A stretch of 6,946 nt of DNA from CAUPWF01 sp964369425 (GCA_964369425.1 CAYJGW010000088.1:1-6946); one strand, 5' to 3'. Shown: positions 1-6,580, counted from the stretch's first letter. Translations and numbers: made by a program. The notes: generated by a model not told the origin, from the sequence alone.

Positions 1-36
1 CAAAAACTTAGTATATCTTTTTTTATTACTCTCCAC
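1..36 (-). CDS. Start of a further gene in the ECF operon (partial, cut by window edge)
   Basis: A GTG at 36-34 shares its first base with the TAG stop (38-36) of the ABC-2 permease gene, and the frame stays open through the 12 codons to the edge, reading MESNKKRYTKFL. A weak AAGG lies about 11 bases upstream, so initiation would rely on coupling to the previous gene. No terminator follows the permease stop before the edge, which fits an operon that continues. Many ABC-2 exporters of this kind have a second permease subunit, but 12 residues are too few to assign anything. The call is inference from position and start overlap; a gene starting outside the window is equally possible. Confidence 0.4.
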   Translation of the reverse strand, partial: MESNKKRYTKFL

Positions 37-788
37 TATAATTCTTGCCTTCGAAATACAAATCTACCAACTATACTACTTATGATTACTATCACAAGTG
101 TATTTATTATTAAAAAACACAATTCTAGCAATGATGTCGATGTACTTGCCCTTTGAACCATTCCGTATATAGTATATTTGACAACTATTGTTGAATATGG
201 TGAAATTGCTTCTATTCCTTGTACGAATACAAAAATAGGTTCTGTAAACAAGACGTATCCAAAGCACGTAAGCAATGCTACAACATTATTCTTTACGATT
301 GTAGTTATCATCGCAAAAACCGCGCCAAGTGCAATGTATGGAATAAGCCCACTTATCAGCTTGTATATATTCTCACCATTCAAGAGATTTTCTTTCGCAA
401 AAAAGAATATAGTACACTCAAACAAGCAATAAATTATTGCTGAAACACTACAAGATAACAATACTTTCGAAAAATAAATCGCATCTCTATTTTTGACCAT
501 GGTTACTTTTTTCCCTATTGTATTCCATAAATATTCTTGTCCCCAAAACACAGAAATCACCACCGCCACAAGATACCCTAGTCCTTTATAGTATTGAGTT
601 CCTATAAATATAATATCTGTAACACTTTTAATCTCTTCTACATTTCCATAAATTGATATACCTAGGTTTATTTCATTATTCATCACCATGGTTAGAAATA
701 AAGGAATTAGTATTGCAAAACCAAGAACACCATAAAGTATAGCACTTCTTTGGAGCCTATATATATCATATTTCAAAACTCTCTCCAT
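36..788 (-). CDS. ABC-2 type transporter permease (BcrB/YxlG-like), ECF operon
   Basis: A 250-residue integral membrane protein expected to form the channel of an exporter with the ATPase encoded just upstream. Hydrophobic segments lie near residues 14-36, 68-83, 107-130, 146-165, 168-191 and 220-243, the six-helix pattern of ABC-2 permeases. A cytoplasmic stretch around 84-108 (EYLWNTIGKK, then KNRDAIYFSK) matches the family's conserved E-x-GT-like coupling region before the third helix. The ATG at 788 overlaps the ATPase TAA stop by one base (TAATG). Its AGGAGGG ribosome binding site (803-797) lies in the last codons of the ATPase gene, so the two should be translationally coupled. The family exports lipids, antibiotics or peptides; this protein's substrate is not visible. 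The class call is firm, the BcrB/YxlG analogy is inference from context. Confidence 0.85.
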   Translation of the reverse strand: MERVLKYDIYRLQRSAILYGVLGFAILIPLFLTMVMNNEINLGISIYGNVEEIKSVTDIIFIGTQYYKGLGYLVAVVISVFWGQEYLWNTIGKKVTMVKNRDAIYFSKVLLSCSVSAIIYCLFECTIFFFAKENLLNGENIYKLISGLIPYIALGAVFAMITTIVKNNVVALLTCFGYVLFTEPIFVFVQGIEAISPYSTIVVKYTIYGMVQRASTSTSLLELCFLIINTLVIVIISSIVGRFVFRRQEL

Positions 789-1486
789 TAATATATCCCT
801 CCTGTTTTATACGTCCTATATATATCTTCTAAACTCTTTTCACCTCTAACTAACTCTTCTTTAGATATTTGCAGTAGTATTTTCCCCTGAGAAAGAATAC
901 CAATGGTTGTAGCTAAATTTTCCACTTCGCCTAAAATATGACTTGTAATGATAATCGTCATTCCTTTCTGCTCGCTCAGTTCTAATAACAACTTTCTTAA
1001 TTCAATTATTCCGTCGGGATCTAATCCATTTGTTGGCTCATCTAATATAAGAATATCTGGCTCTTCTAGTAATGTTACTGCTAACTTTAATCGCTGCTTC
1101 ATTCCTAGAGAAAAGCCACTCACTTTTTTTCTCCCTACACGCTCTAGGGATACCTGGCGCATAACTCGATAAATATCATCTGAATTATGCTTTCCTAATA
1201 TTTTTGCATAGTTTTCCAAATTTTGAAATGCACTCAAATTCAAAAACAATTCTGGTGAATTAATATCCGCCCCTACTTTGATTGTTTTATTATTTAATGT
1301 TATCTTACCTGAATATTTCGGTATTTGACCTGATAAAATGCGTAAAAGTGTTGTTTTTCCAGTACCATTTCCTCCTACTAATCCATAGATTTCTCCTCGC
1401 TTGACATTAAAACTCACCCCCTGCAACACCATTTGCTTTCGATATGCTTTTCCTACTCCTTCTACCTTAAGAATTGAATCTTTCAC
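788..1486 (-). CDS. ABC transporter ATP-binding protein (BcrA/YxlF-like), ECF operon
   Basis: A 232-residue cytoplasmic ATPase that would power the ABC-2 permease encoded next. Motifs in order: Walker A GGNGTGKTT (38-46), signature FSLGMKQR (125-132) in the BcrA style instead of LSGGQ, Walker B ILILDE (145-150) followed by PTNGLDP, and switch histidine H183 in ITSH. The usual Q-loop position falls in INSPELF (75-81) and carries Asn76 instead of Gln or the Glu reported for LanF-type ATPases. I chose GTG at 1486 because AAAGGGG (1500-1494) sits seven bases before it and lies inside the extension that starts at TTG 1507. The anti-sigma stop is 21 bases upstream. The family includes bacitracin resistance, lantibiotic immunity and sigY-operon ATPases. 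An exporter of an envelope-active compound is the likely role, by inference. Confidence 0.9.
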   Translation of the reverse strand: MKDSILKVEGVGKAYRKQMVLQGVSFNVKRGEIYGLVGGNGTGKTTLLRILSGQIPKYSGKITLNNKTIKVGADINSPELFLNLSAFQNLENYAKILGKHNSDDIYRVMRQVSLERVGRKKVSGFSLGMKQRLKLAVTLLEEPDILILDEPTNGLDPDGIIELRKLLLELSEQKGMTIIITSHILGEVENLATTIGILSQGKILLQISKEELVRGEKSLEDIYRTYKTGGIY

Positions 1487-1490
1487 CTTA

Positions 1491-1500
1491 CCACCCCTTT
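1491..1500 (-). promoter_or_regulatory. Ribosome binding site that sets the ATPase start at GTG 1486
   Basis: The minus strand reads AAAGGGGTGG here, with AAAGGGG seven bases before GTG 1486. The longer frame from TTG 1507 would place this site inside the coding region and has no binding site of its own, so GTG 1486 is preferred. Confidence 0.75.
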
Positions 1501-1507
1501 CTACCAA

Positions 1508-1831
1508 TCACATAACATAGCTAACTCCTACAAATATCGATAAAAACCCTGCTATAAGCAAAAGTGCTACAATTCCACAAAATGCTCCCTTTAATATCGA
1601 CTTCACCATTCCCTTTCTCCACGTTTCAGAAAGTTCCGTCATAGCTTTTGCTTCATCTAAGTTTCTCTCCACCTCTACTACTTCAAATGCTCCTTTCATA
1701 AGACTGAGTTCATTTGAGCAAGTTATACAATTTTCTAAATGAGTCTCAACCAGACTTCGAGTTTCTTCACTACATACGCCATCTTGATATAATGGCAATA
1801 AGTCTCTTATAACTTCACAAGATATTTTCAT
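1508..1831 (-). CDS. Membrane-anchored zinc-finger anti-sigma factor
   Basis: A 107-residue protein predicted to hold the adjacent ECF sigma factor inactive at the membrane. The N-terminal domain is a typical putative zinc-finger (zf-HC2/ZAS) domain: Cys5, then DLLPLYQDGVC, then HLENCITC with His31, Cys35 and Cys38 giving the H-x3-C-x2-C motif; Cys5 is the likely fourth ligand. A linker (about 45-78) leads to one membrane helix (about 82-104), and the protein stops three residues later, so there is essentially no extracytoplasmic sensor domain. The ATG overlaps the sigma stop as ATGA, and AGGAGG (1844-1839) lies in the sigma gene's last codons, favouring balanced synthesis of the pair. What triggers release is unknown: the membrane helix, the zinc site or contact with the downstream ABC permease are options. 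Role by family knowledge; pairing by gene order. Confidence 0.9.
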   Translation of the reverse strand: MKISCEVIRDLLPLYQDGVCSEETRSLVETHLENCITCSNELSLMKGAFEVVEVERNLDEAKAMTELSETWRKGMVKSILKGAFCGIVALLLIAGFLSIFVGVSYVM

Positions 1832-2310
1832 ATCATATCCTCCTGTAATTTTTTCTTCGCTCTAAAAAATATCACTCGAGCCCAACTATCCGTTTTCCCA
1901 AATAGTTCAGCAATTTCTTGAAAGCTTAAATTTCCAAATATCCTTAACGTAAACACCTCTTTATATGGTTCTTCAAGATGGTGCAATAAAAAGTGTAGTT
2001 TTTTAATATCTTCTCCTCTTAAATAATCCTTTTCAATGTCTAGCTTAGACGTTATCTCAAGCTTTTCTTCTAGCGAAGTGGATTTTTTCTCTTTCTTTAA
2101 GTAATCAAAATATGTATTCTTTGCTATTTGGCATAACCACACGTTTATCTTACAAGTTCCATTATATGATTTGATATTCTTCAAAGCTTTAAAAAAAGTT
2201 TCTTGTGTAATTTCTTCTGCAACATTTTCATTTCTGCTTAAACTATAAACAAATTTATAAACACAGCTGAAATAGTTCACATACACTGTTTCAAAATCTG
2301 GTATCTTCAT
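1828..2310 (-). CDS. ECF-subfamily RNA polymerase sigma factor
   Basis: A 160-residue sigma-70 family protein with only the two ECF domains. Region 2 spans about residues 6-75, including EEITQETFFKAL (32-43), the core-polymerase-binding stretch, and the WLCQIAKNTYFDYL segment (58-71) used in -10 recognition. Region 4 spans about 97-157, with the helix-turn-helix in LSFQEIAELFGKTDSWARV. A charged linker joins them. It directs RNA polymerase to a small set of stress promoters. The next gene is its zinc-finger anti-sigma factor, overlapping by four bases, followed by an ABC exporter. The start is supported by GGAGGTGG (2321-2314), six bases before ATG. A TGAAAC-N16-CGTT promoter lies upstream, so it probably transcribes its own operon. 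Subgroup not determined; sigY-like by gene order only. Confidence 0.95.
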   Translation of the reverse strand: MKIPDFETVYVNYFSCVYKFVYSLSRNENVAEEITQETFFKALKNIKSYNGTCKINVWLCQIAKNTYFDYLKKEKKSTSLEEKLEITSKLDIEKDYLRGEDIKKLHFLLHHLEEPYKEVFTLRIFGNLSFQEIAELFGKTDSWARVIFFRAKKKLQEDMI

Positions 2311-2362
2311 CTCCCACCTCCGTCCATATCTTTTCTATTAATAGTATCTCTTCCACATATAT

Positions 2363-2388
2363 AACGACCAAATCCTTAAAACGTTTCA
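2363..2388 (-). promoter_or_regulatory. Putative ECF-type autoregulatory promoter of the sigma operon
   Basis: On the minus strand TGAAAC (2388-2383) is followed by exactly 16 bases and CGTT (2366-2363). This is the -35 and -10 arrangement known for Bacillus ECF sigma factors (TGAAAC-N16/17-CGT-x). The start of transcription would fall near 2356, giving a leader of about 45 bases to the sigma ATG at 2310. The site lies between the upstream operon's terminator and the sigma gene, where a promoter is expected. Read as a housekeeping promoter the same site gives TTGAAA, 17 bases, CGTTAT, which has a poor -10, so an ECF promoter fits better. Confidence 0.65.
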
Positions 2389-2407
2389 AACTTTTTTATC
2401 CTCTGTG

Positions 2408-2445
2408 AAAAAAGTCCTGTCTCAAACCACCCAGACAGGACTTTT
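2408..2445 (-). terminator. Rho-independent terminator of the FtsX/flavoprotein operon
   Basis: A perfect 13-base-pair inverted repeat: AAAAGTCCTGTCT at 2410-2422 pairs with AGACAGGACTTTT at 2433-2445 around a 10-base loop. On the minus strand the stem runs into six T residues (2413-2408). It lies about 66 bases after the flavoprotein stop and before the ECF promoter, so it separates the two operons. On the plus strand only four T residues follow, so termination in that direction would be weak. Confidence 0.9.
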
Positions 2446-2511
2446 CGCGATATATAGACGCAACAGCTTCTAATTTCTTTGACATTTTAATACACTTCGC
2501 TTTATTGATCG

Positions 2512-2982
2512 TTATTCATGTGCTTTGCACGATAACTTCGTTACCTCCACTTTGAATACACATACGGCATGAATCATTTTTTCTTCAAATTCCCACATTT
2601 CTTCTTTTGTATTTTGATACATGATTCTCTGCAAAGCAAATTTCTTTTCTTCCTCACCCTCTACAATTGATACATTTCCATTTCCTATAATACTTTGAAA
2701 TTTCGCCGAGTATTCGCATGGACTTTTCCCTATAGTCAATTCATAACCTGTATCCATCTCAAATCCAACCCTATCCATAGATTTGATAAGAGATATCTTT
2801 CTACCTTCTTTCGCACTGTGAAAATAAAGCGTAAGTTTATCTTCTTTCTTAATATATCCAAAGTTCATCGGCACAATATACACCTCGCCATTATCGTTAA
2901 AACCTAATCTGCAACACTTACAATTCTCAATTGTTTCAATTATTCTACTATCTTCTGTAATTTCTCTATCCTTTCTCCTCAT
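2512..2982 (-). CDS. Nim-like flavoprotein of the pyridoxamine 5'-phosphate oxidase family
   Basis: A 156-residue soluble protein with the split-barrel FMN-binding fold shared by pyridoxamine 5'-phosphate oxidases and the 5-nitroimidazole reductases (Nim). Typical segments: MRRKDREITE at the start, PMNFGY (38-43), LYFHSAKEGRK (52-62) and YSAKFQSIIGNGN (91-103), the strands that line the flavin site in this subfamily. Three cysteines in CKCC (21-24) are a local oddity. I chose ATG 2982 because GAGAGGAG (2995-2988) lies just before it and homologues start with this MRRK-type sequence; the GTG at 3039 would add 19 residues with no binding site. It sits 62 bases after the permease stop with no convincing promoter between, and the terminator beyond closes the unit. 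Probably an electron-transfer or nitro/quinone reductase; substrate unknown. Family call firm, Nim function inference. Confidence 0.88.
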   Translation of the reverse strand: MRRKDREITEDSRIIETIENCKCCRLGFNDNGEVYIVPMNFGYIKKEDKLTLYFHSAKEGRKISLIKSMDRVGFEMDTGYELTIGKSPCEYSAKFQSIIGNGNVSIVEGEEEKKFALQRIMYQNTKEEMWEFEEKMIHAVCVFKVEVTKLSCKAHE

Positions 2983-2987
2983 TGCTT

Positions 2988-2995
2988 CTCCTCTC
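2988..2995 (-). promoter_or_regulatory. Ribosome binding site that sets the flavoprotein start at ATG 2982
   Basis: The minus strand reads GAGAGGAG, with AGGAG five bases before ATG 2982. The upstream GTG at 3039 has nothing comparable in front of it. Confidence 0.75.
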
Positions 2996-3044
2996 TGCTT
3001 TCTTTCTTTTACTATACCTACTTTCAGTCTAGACGCCACAAAAT

Positions 3045-5573
3045 TTAATGCATTTCGTTAAATTCTATATGATTTATCCATCTATTAACAAAACCCTGCA
3101 GCGTCAAAAATGTTATACTTGCACTGCCTAAGACAAATCCAACCAATTGAAGCATATATGTCGCCTTCATCGCAAAGGAAACTCCCACAAGAATACTTAT
3201 TGCAATTACCGATGCGCAGCCTATACTACTTAAGATCTCTCTTCTCATACTTTCCTTCAAATGCCCTTTATTCATTCCCATACACCACATTATGAATAAT
3301 TGTTTCTTTTTCAACAACAAAGTAGAGACAATTTTTCTATATATTATAAAAATGCTCAAGCAAAAAGTAAGAACCCATATACTTCCACCAAATACATAAA
3401 CCACTGATTTGAACTCTTGCTCTGCCTTTTGTTGCTCATATTGTGAGGAAAAACTCACATAACTATAATGGGATATAATCTCATTTATCTTTTCATCAAC
3501 AGTTTGTTGCTTTGCATCTGTTTCATAATCAAAGGAAATACTCTGATAGCTAATATCATGCCCATCATCTCCTAGAGCTTCTATTGACCGTATAAAGGTA
3601 TAGGATCCTCTAGCGAATACACATCCTAACTCTTCAGTTAAATCAAGTGGTACTTTTAGAATAGCACCTATGTTAGCAGTTGTGTCCACTCTTGCTGCTT
3701 CATGGGGATTTTCCCAGTAATTTTGACTCATTTCTGTCATTACCAAGTTTGTTAATGTAATGGTATCTCCTATTTGAATAGGGTATGTAACACTATACTC
3801 TTCTTCCCACACAACTGCAATTGTCTCTTTCCCGCTTCTAAATTGTTCTTCGTCTAAGGTTCCCTCCACTAGGTATGAAGCTAATTGCTCTACTTCTTCC
3901 CAGCGAATCCCTTGTATCGTACAAGGAATTAAAACACTTTCTTCTTGGTATCCATAATACTCTTTATCTCTAGACAAGTAGTCAATCCCATCTCCTACAT
4001 CGCTACTTTCAAGAGGTATCACTGTCTCATTAGGTGATCTATAATTTTGATACTCTTTTTCTTTCTCGTCGTTCGCCAACAGAATCTTTGCCGCCTCTAA
4101 TTGCATTGCATAAGTCAGATCTGTCAATCCTTCAATCTGCGTTAGCTTCTCATAATCACTGAAGTTAATACCTTGCCGTCCTTCTGAAATTTGTAGATTA
4201 CCATTCCCCATCATAGAATTCAGACTAATATTCACATCTTTTTCTAGCGGATGCGAAAAATACGTCTCGTAGTGACCTATCGTAAACTGAACGGGTATCA
4301 CAATCAGAAATGAACAACTCAACAGCAGTATACCTAGTCCCTTCTGTATATGGAAATGCCCATTACATACACGTTGTACATAATCCGTTGATTTAGATTT
4401 TCTTATCTTCTGCTCACTACGATTCAGGAAGCGTTCTATAATGATAGTTGTCACCCCCACTGCTAATAGTACAAGTAAGACACTTAATGCAATAAGTTGA
4501 CTTGGGATACTATCTGTCATATATATACCAAATGCACCTGACAAAAGTGATTTTAATCCGGCACTAAGTAGGATACTCACCACTATACCCGGTAGTATTC
4601 CTATAGAAGCCGAGCCGAAAATTTGAATAGCTATAACCAGAGAACATCGTCTTGAGTTTAATCCTAGTTGCCGTAAAATTACCTGTTGCCGTTTTCTCTC
4701 CTCGATGCCTAGCGAGATTACACTTACAATCGCAATTGACATAATTATCATAATTGCAGTTCCCATAAATATAGCTGCCATCGTCAAATACATTCCTTTT
4801 TGAGATTCTAGTGAGTCCTTCTCCGCTGATATATAAGTATTGATATTGTACCCTACTGGATTGTTTTCTGTATAAATTTCACTGAGCTCTTGAAAGCGCA
4901 CTTCTAGTTGTTCTGTTGTTTCGATCCCTTCAAGTTCAATAATATCAATTTTTATCCCTGTTTTATCATTTTCACTATCTGATATCCATATTCCTGGAAA
5001 TCCGTTATATGGATCACTCCCATCACTCATCCAGATGCGACTATAATCTTTTATAATTCCTGTAATTGTAAAAACCTGTTCGGTTGCATTTTCCTGGTAT
5101 TGCCTATCTTTTGTCCAATATACTGGTAATTGAATTTCATCACCAATATTAGCGTTTAACTGCATTCTCTTTAACACACTTTCTTCTATTGCAATTTCCC
5201 CTTTACTTTGTGGCATACTGCCTTGCAAAAGACGCATATTTCCAACTTCTAACGCTAATTCATCCACTGTGCCAAGTATGACTGCATCATAATATAAAGA
5301 TTGTTCATTGACAAAATATCCTTTTAACTCAATCCTACCTACTGCACCTTCAATATCTTCCCTCTTCTCATCTTGTACATTAAATACTTGAAATTGGTGA
5401 CTACCATACTGGTCTTGAATGAACTGTTCTAAGCTAGAAATTGCTCCTAAACAACTAGAAATGATAGTGCATAAAAATACAACACTACAAAAAATGACTC
5501 CTGCAATTGCTCCCCATTCTTTCCGATTTCTTCTAAAATATCCACTGATTAAGGTTTGGTAGATTTTTTTCAT
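3045..5573 (-). CDS. FtsX-like ABC transporter permease, two-module, 842 residues
   Basis: A large membrane permease partnered with the LolD-type ATPase encoded immediately upstream. The layout is a duplicated FtsX/MacB module: helix 1 (about 20-45), first extracytoplasmic domain (46-261), helices 2-4 (about 262-290, 312-340, 358-380), helix 5 (about 412-433), second extracytoplasmic domain (434-721), helices 6-8 (about 722-745, 780-800, 805-828). The cytoplasmic loop EERKRQQVILRQLGLNSRR (291-309) is the classic FtsX ATPase-contact motif, with a weaker copy, KKKQLFIMWCMGMNKG, near 755-770. The domain before helix 2 resembles MacB periplasmic core domains. ATG 5573 follows AAGGAGG (5585-5579), which lies within the last two arginine codons of the ATPase gene. 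Such permeases move lipoproteins, peptides or antimicrobials by mechanical coupling, or act in sensing as BceB does. No two-component system is next to it. Substrate unknown. Confidence 0.9.
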   Translation of the reverse strand: MKKIYQTLISGYFRRNRKEWGAIAGVIFCSVVFLCTIISSCLGAISSLEQFIQDQYGSHQFQVFNVQDEKREDIEGAVGRIELKGYFVNEQSLYYDAVILGTVDELALEVGNMRLLQGSMPQSKGEIAIEESVLKRMQLNANIGDEIQLPVYWTKDRQYQENATEQVFTITGIIKDYSRIWMSDGSDPYNGFPGIWISDSENDKTGIKIDIIELEGIETTEQLEVRFQELSEIYTENNPVGYNINTYISAEKDSLESQKGMYLTMAAIFMGTAIMIIMSIAIVSVISLGIEERKRQQVILRQLGLNSRRCSLVIAIQIFGSASIGILPGIVVSILLSAGLKSLLSGAFGIYMTDSIPSQLIALSVLLVLLAVGVTTIIIERFLNRSEQKIRKSKSTDYVQRVCNGHFHIQKGLGILLLSCSFLIVIPVQFTIGHYETYFSHPLEKDVNISLNSMMGNGNLQISEGRQGINFSDYEKLTQIEGLTDLTYAMQLEAAKILLANDEKEKEYQNYRSPNETVIPLESSDVGDGIDYLSRDKEYYGYQEESVLIPCTIQGIRWEEVEQLASYLVEGTLDEEQFRSGKETIAVVWEEEYSVTYPIQIGDTITLTNLVMTEMSQNYWENPHEAARVDTTANIGAILKVPLDLTEELGCVFARGSYTFIRSIEALGDDGHDISYQSISFDYETDAKQQTVDEKINEIISHYSYVSFSSQYEQQKAEQEFKSVVYVFGGSIWVLTFCLSIFIIYRKIVSTLLLKKKQLFIMWCMGMNKGHLKESMRREILSSIGCASVIAISILVGVSFAMKATYMLQLVGFVLGSASITFLTLQGFVNRWINHIEFNEMH

Positions 5574-5575
5574 AG

Positions 5576-6253
5576 CTACCTCCTTATATCAGAGCATATC
5601 TTACCGTCCTTTAATGTAATTACACGCTCCATTTGTTGTGCCACATCATCGTCATGGGTGATAATAACTAGTGTTTGATTATACATTGTTTTGCACTTTT
5701 TAAAAACTTCCATAATTTGCCAACTAGTTGCTTCATCTAAATTACCAGTTGGCTCATCTGCTAATAAAATTTTAGGACGTGATATAAACGCTCTAGCTAT
5801 AGCAACTCGCTGTTGCTGTCCTCCTGATAATTGTTCTGGATATGCTTCTATTTTTTCTTCTAAATCCAATAATTTAAGCAGTTCTTCAACCTCTTCCCTA
5901 TCCCCTGTTTGCTTTTTTAAATATAGAGGAAAGCAAATATTTTCATATACCGTCAATTCCTGTAGAAGTTGAAATGATTGAAATACAATGCCAATGTTTC
6001 GTGCTCGAAAATCACATAATTCTTTCTCAGAATACTGCGAAATATCTTCTTCATCAAACATCACACTACCTTCTGTGGGTTTCACGAGACCAGATAGGAC
6101 ATTAAGTAAGGTAGATTTCCCTGATCCACTCTTTCCTTTAATAGCCACTGATGAACCTTTTTCAATTTCAAAAGTAAGACCATCTAACGCCCTCACAGGT
6201 TCGTTTGAATTTCCATAAATTTTTGTAACTTCAGTTATTTTAATTCTGCTCAT
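5576..6253 (-). CDS. ABC transporter ATP-binding protein, LolD/MacB class
   Basis: A 225-residue cytoplasmic ATPase that drives the FtsX-like permease. All motifs are canonical: Walker A GKSGSGKST (40-48), Q-loop Gln92 in VFQSF, signature LSGGQQQR (142-149), Walker B ILLADE (162-167), D-loop NLDE (171-174) and switch His200 in ITHDDD. Length and the ARNIGIVFQSFQLL segment place it with the LolD/MacB/BceA class. I chose ATG 6253 because GGAGG (6263-6259) lies five bases before it; the ATG at 6265 would add MEDP and overlaps that binding site. The TAG stop lies two bases from the permease start, and the final Arg-Arg codons AGG AGG double as the permease ribosome binding site, so the two are coupled. 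It is first in an operon with the permease and the flavoprotein. Confidence 0.95.
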   Translation of the reverse strand: MSRIKITEVTKIYGNSNEPVRALDGLTFEIEKGSSVAIKGKSGSGKSTLLNVLSGLVKPTEGSVMFDEEDISQYSEKELCDFRARNIGIVFQSFQLLQELTVYENICFPLYLKKQTGDREEVEELLKLLDLEEKIEAYPEQLSGGQQQRVAIARAFISRPKILLADEPTGNLDEATSWQIMEVFKKCKTMYNQTLVIITHDDDVAQQMERVITLKDGKICSDIRR

Positions 6254-6258
6254 AGGGT

Positions 6259-6263
6259 CCTCC
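6259..6263 (-). promoter_or_regulatory. Ribosome binding site that sets the LolD-type ATPase start at ATG 6253
   Basis: GGAGG on the minus strand lies five bases before ATG 6253 and overlaps the alternative ATG at 6265, which has no binding site in front of it. Confidence 0.75.
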
Positions 6264-6305
6264 ATACTTTTATATCATAGTATCAAAACTTCCTTATGTG
6301 ACTTT

Positions 6306-6316
6306 ATTATATACCA
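6306..6316 (-). promoter_or_regulatory. Possible housekeeping promoter (-10 region) for the FtsX-type ABC operon
   Basis: The minus strand reads TGGTATATAAT, containing both a TATAAT hexamer and a TG-extended -10 (TGGTATATA). Transcription would start near 6299, about 46 bases before ATG 6253. No good -35 is present at the right distance (GGATAG at 6334-6329), and there is no TGAAAC-N16-CGT match, so this operon does not look ECF-controlled. The gap 6254-6419 shows no hairpin terminator, so readthrough from the small gene upstream is also possible. Confidence 0.35.
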
Positions 6317-6419
6317 AACTCAGTAGTCCTATCCCCTCTGCTCTTTCAAACTTATTAGCCCAAAAATCAACTACTTTTCACTACTTAATTTCAATTGTCT
6401 TTCGCAAATCACCTCGCTT

Positions 6420-6572
6420 TTAAAAATTCTTTTTAAACATAGCAGAAGATTTTCTGTAATTTTCTAACTGCACTTTTGTAATTTTTTTCTCATTTGATTT
6501 TTTTATAAACTCTGGACTTTTCTCTGCGCTAACAACAGGCACCTTTGAATTTGGTTTTGCTAATGCTGCCAT
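6420..6572 (-). CDS. Small basic protein of unknown function (50 residues)
   Basis: I do not recognise this protein. It is 50 residues, strongly lysine-rich (11 Lys), with no membrane segment or signal peptide. It begins MAALAKPNSKVPVVSAEKS and ends with a charged, probably helical stretch around 21-48 (EFIKKSNEKK, VQLENYRKSS). The frame is open up to an ATG at 6629, but ATG 6572 is favoured: a full AAAGGAGG (6588-6581) lies eight bases before it, while ATG 6629 has no binding site and touches the probable -10 element at 6630-6635. It lies 166 bases upstream of the ABC operon, in the same direction, with no terminator between. A small nucleic-acid-binding or regulatory protein is possible on charge alone. 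The strong binding site makes it likely to be a real gene; function is unknown. Confidence 0.65.
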   Translation of the reverse strand: MAALAKPNSKVPVVSAEKSPEFIKKSNEKKITKVQLENYRKSSAMFKKNF

Positions 6573-6580
6573 AAAATCTT

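Noticed and set aside
1600..1630. TGAAAC inside the anti-sigma gene as an internal ECF promoter
   Set aside because: No CGT element at 16 or 17 bases, and the site lies in coding sequence of a tightly coupled operon.
2983..3044. TATAGT in the gap before the flavoprotein as a separate promoter
   Set aside because: The best upstream hexamer is TTGTGG at a 19-base spacing, which is poor. The gap is short, so co-transcription with the permease is the simpler reading.
3110..3295. Plus-strand open frame of 61 codons inside the FtsX-like permease gene
   Set aside because: It lies wholly within a well-supported minus-strand gene, has no binding site and resembles no protein; it is a shadow frame. 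The same holds for the other opposite-strand frames inside the ABC genes.
6343..6350. TTTGAAAG upstream of the LolD-type ATPase as a second ECF -35
   Set aside because: Sixteen bases further on the sequence is CTAC, not a CGT-type -10, so the match is partial and probably chance.
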